Assembly: GCF_000955955.1 (NCBI RefSeq)
Contig: NZ_JYJG01000056.1
Coordinates: 1 to 7,414, forward strand
Length of the DNA stretch: 7,414 nt
From: Lentzea aerocolonigenes
Lineage (GTDB): Bacteria > Actinomycetota > Actinomycetes > Mycobacteriales > Pseudonocardiaceae
Direction: 5' to 3'
Of the stretch, positions 5,675 through 7,414 are shown in pieces. The translations under genes and the position numbers were made by a program. The notes under the pieces were generated by a model that was not told where the DNA came from, made no database searches, and was given only the letters and a program-made list of their open reading frames with translations. The stretch's first letter is position 1, and each line of letters starts with the position of its first letter.

Positions 5675-6748
5675 TCACCTCCGAGCTGGTTGCAGGCTGT
5701 CGAAGAGCTTCTGGTACGAGTCCGCGAACTTCCGCACGCCCTGGCGTTCGAGCGTGTCGGTGATGTCGCGGTAGCTCAGCCGGATCTCGGCGAACCGTTC
5801 GAGCACGCGCCGCGCCTCGGCCACGCCCTGTGTGAGCGTGTCGGCGATCCGGCCGTGGTCGAGGAAGGCCTCGATCGTCTTGCGGGGCATGGTGGTCACG
5901 GTCTCCTGGCCGATCAGCTCCTCGACGTACCGGGTGTCGCGGTAGGCCGGGTTCTTGGTCGACGTCGATGCCCACAGGCACCACTGCGGCGTCGCGCCCG
6001 CCTGCGCCAGCTCCTGCCACGCCGGTCCGGAGAAGATCTCCAGGTACTGCTGGTAGGCGAGCTTGGCGTTGGCGATCGCCAGCGTGCCCTTCAGCACCTC
6101 GTGACCGTGCCGGGCGTCCAGCCGCGCATCAGCCTCGGTGTCCACTCTGGACACGAAGAACGACGCCACGGACGCGACCTCGGTGAGGTCACCGCCACGC
6201 GCGTTCAGCCGGTGCAGGCCGCGCAGGTATGCCTGGGCGGCCTCGCGGTGCCGGTCGAGCGAGAACAGCAGCGTGACGTTGACCGGGATGCCGCGAGCCA
6301 CGCAGTCCTCGATCGCGGGCAGGCCCTCCCTGGTGCCGGGGATCTTCACGAACAGGTTCGGCCGGGAGATCATCTCGTGCAACCGCCGCGCCTCGTCGAT
6401 CGTCGCCTCGGTGTCGTAGGCGAACCGCGGGTCCACCTCCATCGACACCCATCCGTCGCACGGCGAAGTGCCCTTCCCCGCCAGCAGGTCGCAGGCGTCG
6501 CGGACGTCCTGAGCGGCGAGGGCGAGGAAGATCTCCTTCGGGTCGTCCAGGTCCAGTTCGCGCCTTTGCGCTTCGTAGGCATCACCGCTGCTCATGGCGT
6601 CCTGGAAGATCGTCGGGTTCGACGTCACGCCGAGCACCCCCGAGCCGACCAGGCCGGCCAGTTCGCCTCCGCGGAGCAGTTCTCTCGACAGCTGGTCCAT
6701 CCACGGACTCTGGCCGCGCTCGGCCAGGCCGTGCAGTGCGGTGCGCAT
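5675..6748 (-). CDS. tal: Transaldolase
   Basis: This 357-residue transaldolase transfers a dihydroxyacetone unit from sedoheptulose 7-phosphate to glyceraldehyde 3-phosphate through a Schiff base. The barrel landmarks are present: S-P-W-M-D18 near the start, T-S-N-P-T-I-F (42-48), S-M-E104-V, L-F-V-K135-I-P-G-T with K135 as Schiff-base lysine, N-V-T-L-L-F-S (157-163), [11 protein letters not shown] (197-207) and W-A-S-T-S-T-K-N-P (259-267). [15 protein letters not shown] (274-288) marks the longer actinobacterial subfamily of about 370 residues. ATG 6748-6746 is chosen because AGAGAGGA lies seven bases upstream; an in-frame ATG 54 bases earlier would add a non-homologous tail reaching into the divergent gene's start region. 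tal is the first gene of the tal-tkt pair, whereas the common actinobacterial order is tkt then tal beside zwf. Confidence 0.94.
   Translation of the reverse strand: MRTALHGLAERGQSPWMDQLSRELLRGGELAGLVGSGVLGVTSNPTIFQDAMSSGDAYEAQRRELDLDDPKEIFLALAAQDVRDACDLLAGKGTSPCDGWVSMEVDPRFAYDTEATIDEARRLHEMISRPNLFVKIPGTREGLPAIEDCVARGIPVNVTLLFSLDRHREAAQAYLRGLHRLNARGGDLTEVASVASFFVSRVDTEADARLDARHGHEVLKGTLAIANAKLAYQQYLEIFSGPAWQELAQAGATPQWCLWASTSTKNPAYRDTRYVEELIGQETVTTMPRKTIEAFLDHGRIADTLTQGVAEARRVLERFAEIRLSYRDITDTLERQGVRKFADSYQKLFDSLQPARR
5678..5682 (-). promoter_or_regulatory. Ribosome binding site for tkt
   Basis: GGAGG on the minus strand (5682-5678) lies six bases before TTG 5671-5669 and immediately before the tal stop TGA (5677-5675). 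It decides the TTG start for tkt. It lies within the last codons of tal, so ribosomes finishing tal clear or expose the tkt site, suggesting coupled translation. Confidence 0.85.
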
Positions 6749-6804
6749 GGCAAGTCCTCTCTGATGGCACTTTTCGAGTACCCGTGCGCGGGGTAGCCAC
6801 ACGC
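6749..6804. promoter_or_regulatory. Short divergent promoter region between tal and ctaD
   Basis: Only 56 bases separate the two divergent starts, so promoters for tal-tkt and ctaD must overlap each other or extend into the coding regions. It contains the inverted repeat TACCC-N7-GGGTA (6779-6795), which is central enough to act as an operator for both. I see no convincing -35/-10 pair. ctaD has only a weak, distant GGGG (6790-6793) ahead of its ATG. Confidence 0.4.
6755..6762 (-). promoter_or_regulatory. Ribosome binding site for tal
   Basis: AGAGAGGA on the minus strand (6762-6755) is a good Shine-Dalgarno match six to seven bases before ATG 6748-6746. It fixes the tal start against the upstream in-frame ATG at 6802. 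Confidence 0.8.
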
Positions 6805-7414
6805 ATGACCGCCCTGAGGCCGACGCCGGTCGTGCCGCATCCGGGCGTCGCGCGCCGACGCCCCAAAGGTGCTGTGTTCCTCGCCCTCCTGCGCACCACG
6901 GACCCCAAGCAGATCGGGATCCTCTACCTGGTCACGTCGTTCGTGTTCTTCATGGCGGGCGGCGTGATGGCACTGCTGCTACGCGCCGAACTGGCCCGTC
7001 CGGGCCTGCAGTTCCTCTCGAATGAGCAGTACAACCAGCTGTTCACGATGCACGGCACGATCATGCTGCTGCTCTACGCGACGCCGATCCTGTTCGGGTT
7101 CGCCAACTACGTCCTGCCGTTGCAGATCGGTTCACCGGACGTGGCGTTCCCGCGCCTGAACGCCTTCTCCTACTGGCTGTTCCTGTTCGGCGGCCTGATC
7201 GTCATGAGCAGCTTCGTGACGCCGGGCGGCGCGGCGGACTTCGGCTGGACCGGCTACACGCCGCTGTCCAGCGCCGCGCACGCTCCGGGAGTCGGCCCGG
7301 ACCTGTGGATCATGGGGCTGGCCGTCAGCGGTCTGGGCACGATCCTGGGCGCGGTCAACATGACCACCACGATCGTGTGCCTGCGAGCGCCCGGCATGAC
7401 GATGTTCCGGATGC
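6805..7414 (+). CDS. ctaD: Cytochrome c oxidase subunit I (aa3 type), N-terminal fragment
   Basis: About 203 codons run from ATG 6805-6807 to the right edge without a stop; a full CtaD is about 550-600 residues. Subunit I is the catalytic subunit of the proton-pumping terminal oxidase in the cytoplasmic membrane, holding heme a and the heme a3-CuB site. The fragment has about four membrane helices (roughly 38-60, 80-105, 120-140, 166-190). H83 in T-M-H-G-T is a heme a ligand. D112, N119 and N101 in the segment running from F-A-N-Y to R-L-N match the D-channel Asp and Asn residues, so it should pump protons. R-A-E-L-A-R-P-G (60-67) is the actinobacterial signature. The usual D-H-K-x-I-G before helix 1 reads D-P-K-Q-I-G here. 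The CuB and heme a3 ligands lie beyond the edge, so activity cannot be judged. ctaD is divergent from tal. Confidence 0.93.
   Translation, partial: MTALRPTPVVPHPGVARRRPKGAVFLALLRTTDPKQIGILYLVTSFVFFMAGGVMALLLRAELARPGLQFLSNEQYNQLFTMHGTIMLLLYATPILFGFANYVLPLQIGSPDVAFPRLNAFSYWLFLFGGLIVMSSFVTPGGAADFGWTGYTPLSSAAHAPGVGPDLWIMGLAVSGLGTILGAVNMTTTIVCLRAPGMTMFRM

Noticed and set aside
5648..6796. 382-codon plus-strand open frame opposite tal
   Set aside because: Shadow frame of a well-conserved transaldolase; no recognisable domain and no start support.
17..7414. CRISPR array, tRNA/rRNA, insertion sequence or prophage signature
   Set aside because: No regularly spaced repeats, no cloverleaf or rRNA-like segment, and no transposase or integrase motif on either strand.

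Overview
The window is high-GC DNA with strong G/C bias at third codon positions, GTG and TTG starts, and gene families typical of actinobacteria (an SCO0930-type lipoprotein, an actinobacterial CtaD with the RAELARPG segment). I infer an actinomycete, possibly Pseudonocardiales; the family-level guess comes from remembered protein similarity and is weak. The first 16 bases are not genomic. They match the 3' part of the Tn5/Nextera mosaic end, so base 1 is the end of an assembled contig with untrimmed adapter.

Layout. Minus strand, 17-702: a small Cys-containing lipoprotein overlaps by 11 bases the start of a MATE-type efflux transporter, which runs off the left edge. Next, 703-855 holds two related tandem hairpins that look like terminators for the gene at 856-1764. 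That gene encodes an SCO0930-like lipoprotein with Lipoprotein_15-type repeats and an extra C-terminal domain. A 127-base divergent spacer separates it from a plus-strand pair: selO (protein AMPylase) and trmO (tRNA m6t6A37 methyltransferase), which overlap in a TGATG. A short convergent region (3671-3838) follows, rich in inverted repeats and containing a 37-codon, 49% proline reading frame. On the minus strand come tkt and tal, transcribed tal then tkt with 3 bases between them; they encode the two non-oxidative pentose phosphate enzymes. Divergent from tal, 56 bases away, a plus-strand gene for cytochrome aa3 oxidase subunit I (ctaD) starts and runs off the right edge.

How the genes fit together: tal and tkt form one functional unit for C2/C3 sugar-phosphate transfer. 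The short animal-type transketolase and the divergent ctaD suggest both may be second copies rather than the main housekeeping genes. selO and trmO are probably co-transcribed, although their activities (redox-linked protein AMPylation and tRNA modification) are not biochemically connected. The two lipoproteins and the transporter are envelope functions. I found no mobile element, CRISPR array, RNA gene or clear defence system. The most unusual items are the duplicated terminator hairpins, the proline-rich small frame in the convergent gap, the extra domain on the SCO0930-type lipoprotein, the short transketolase and the non-consensus ctaD.
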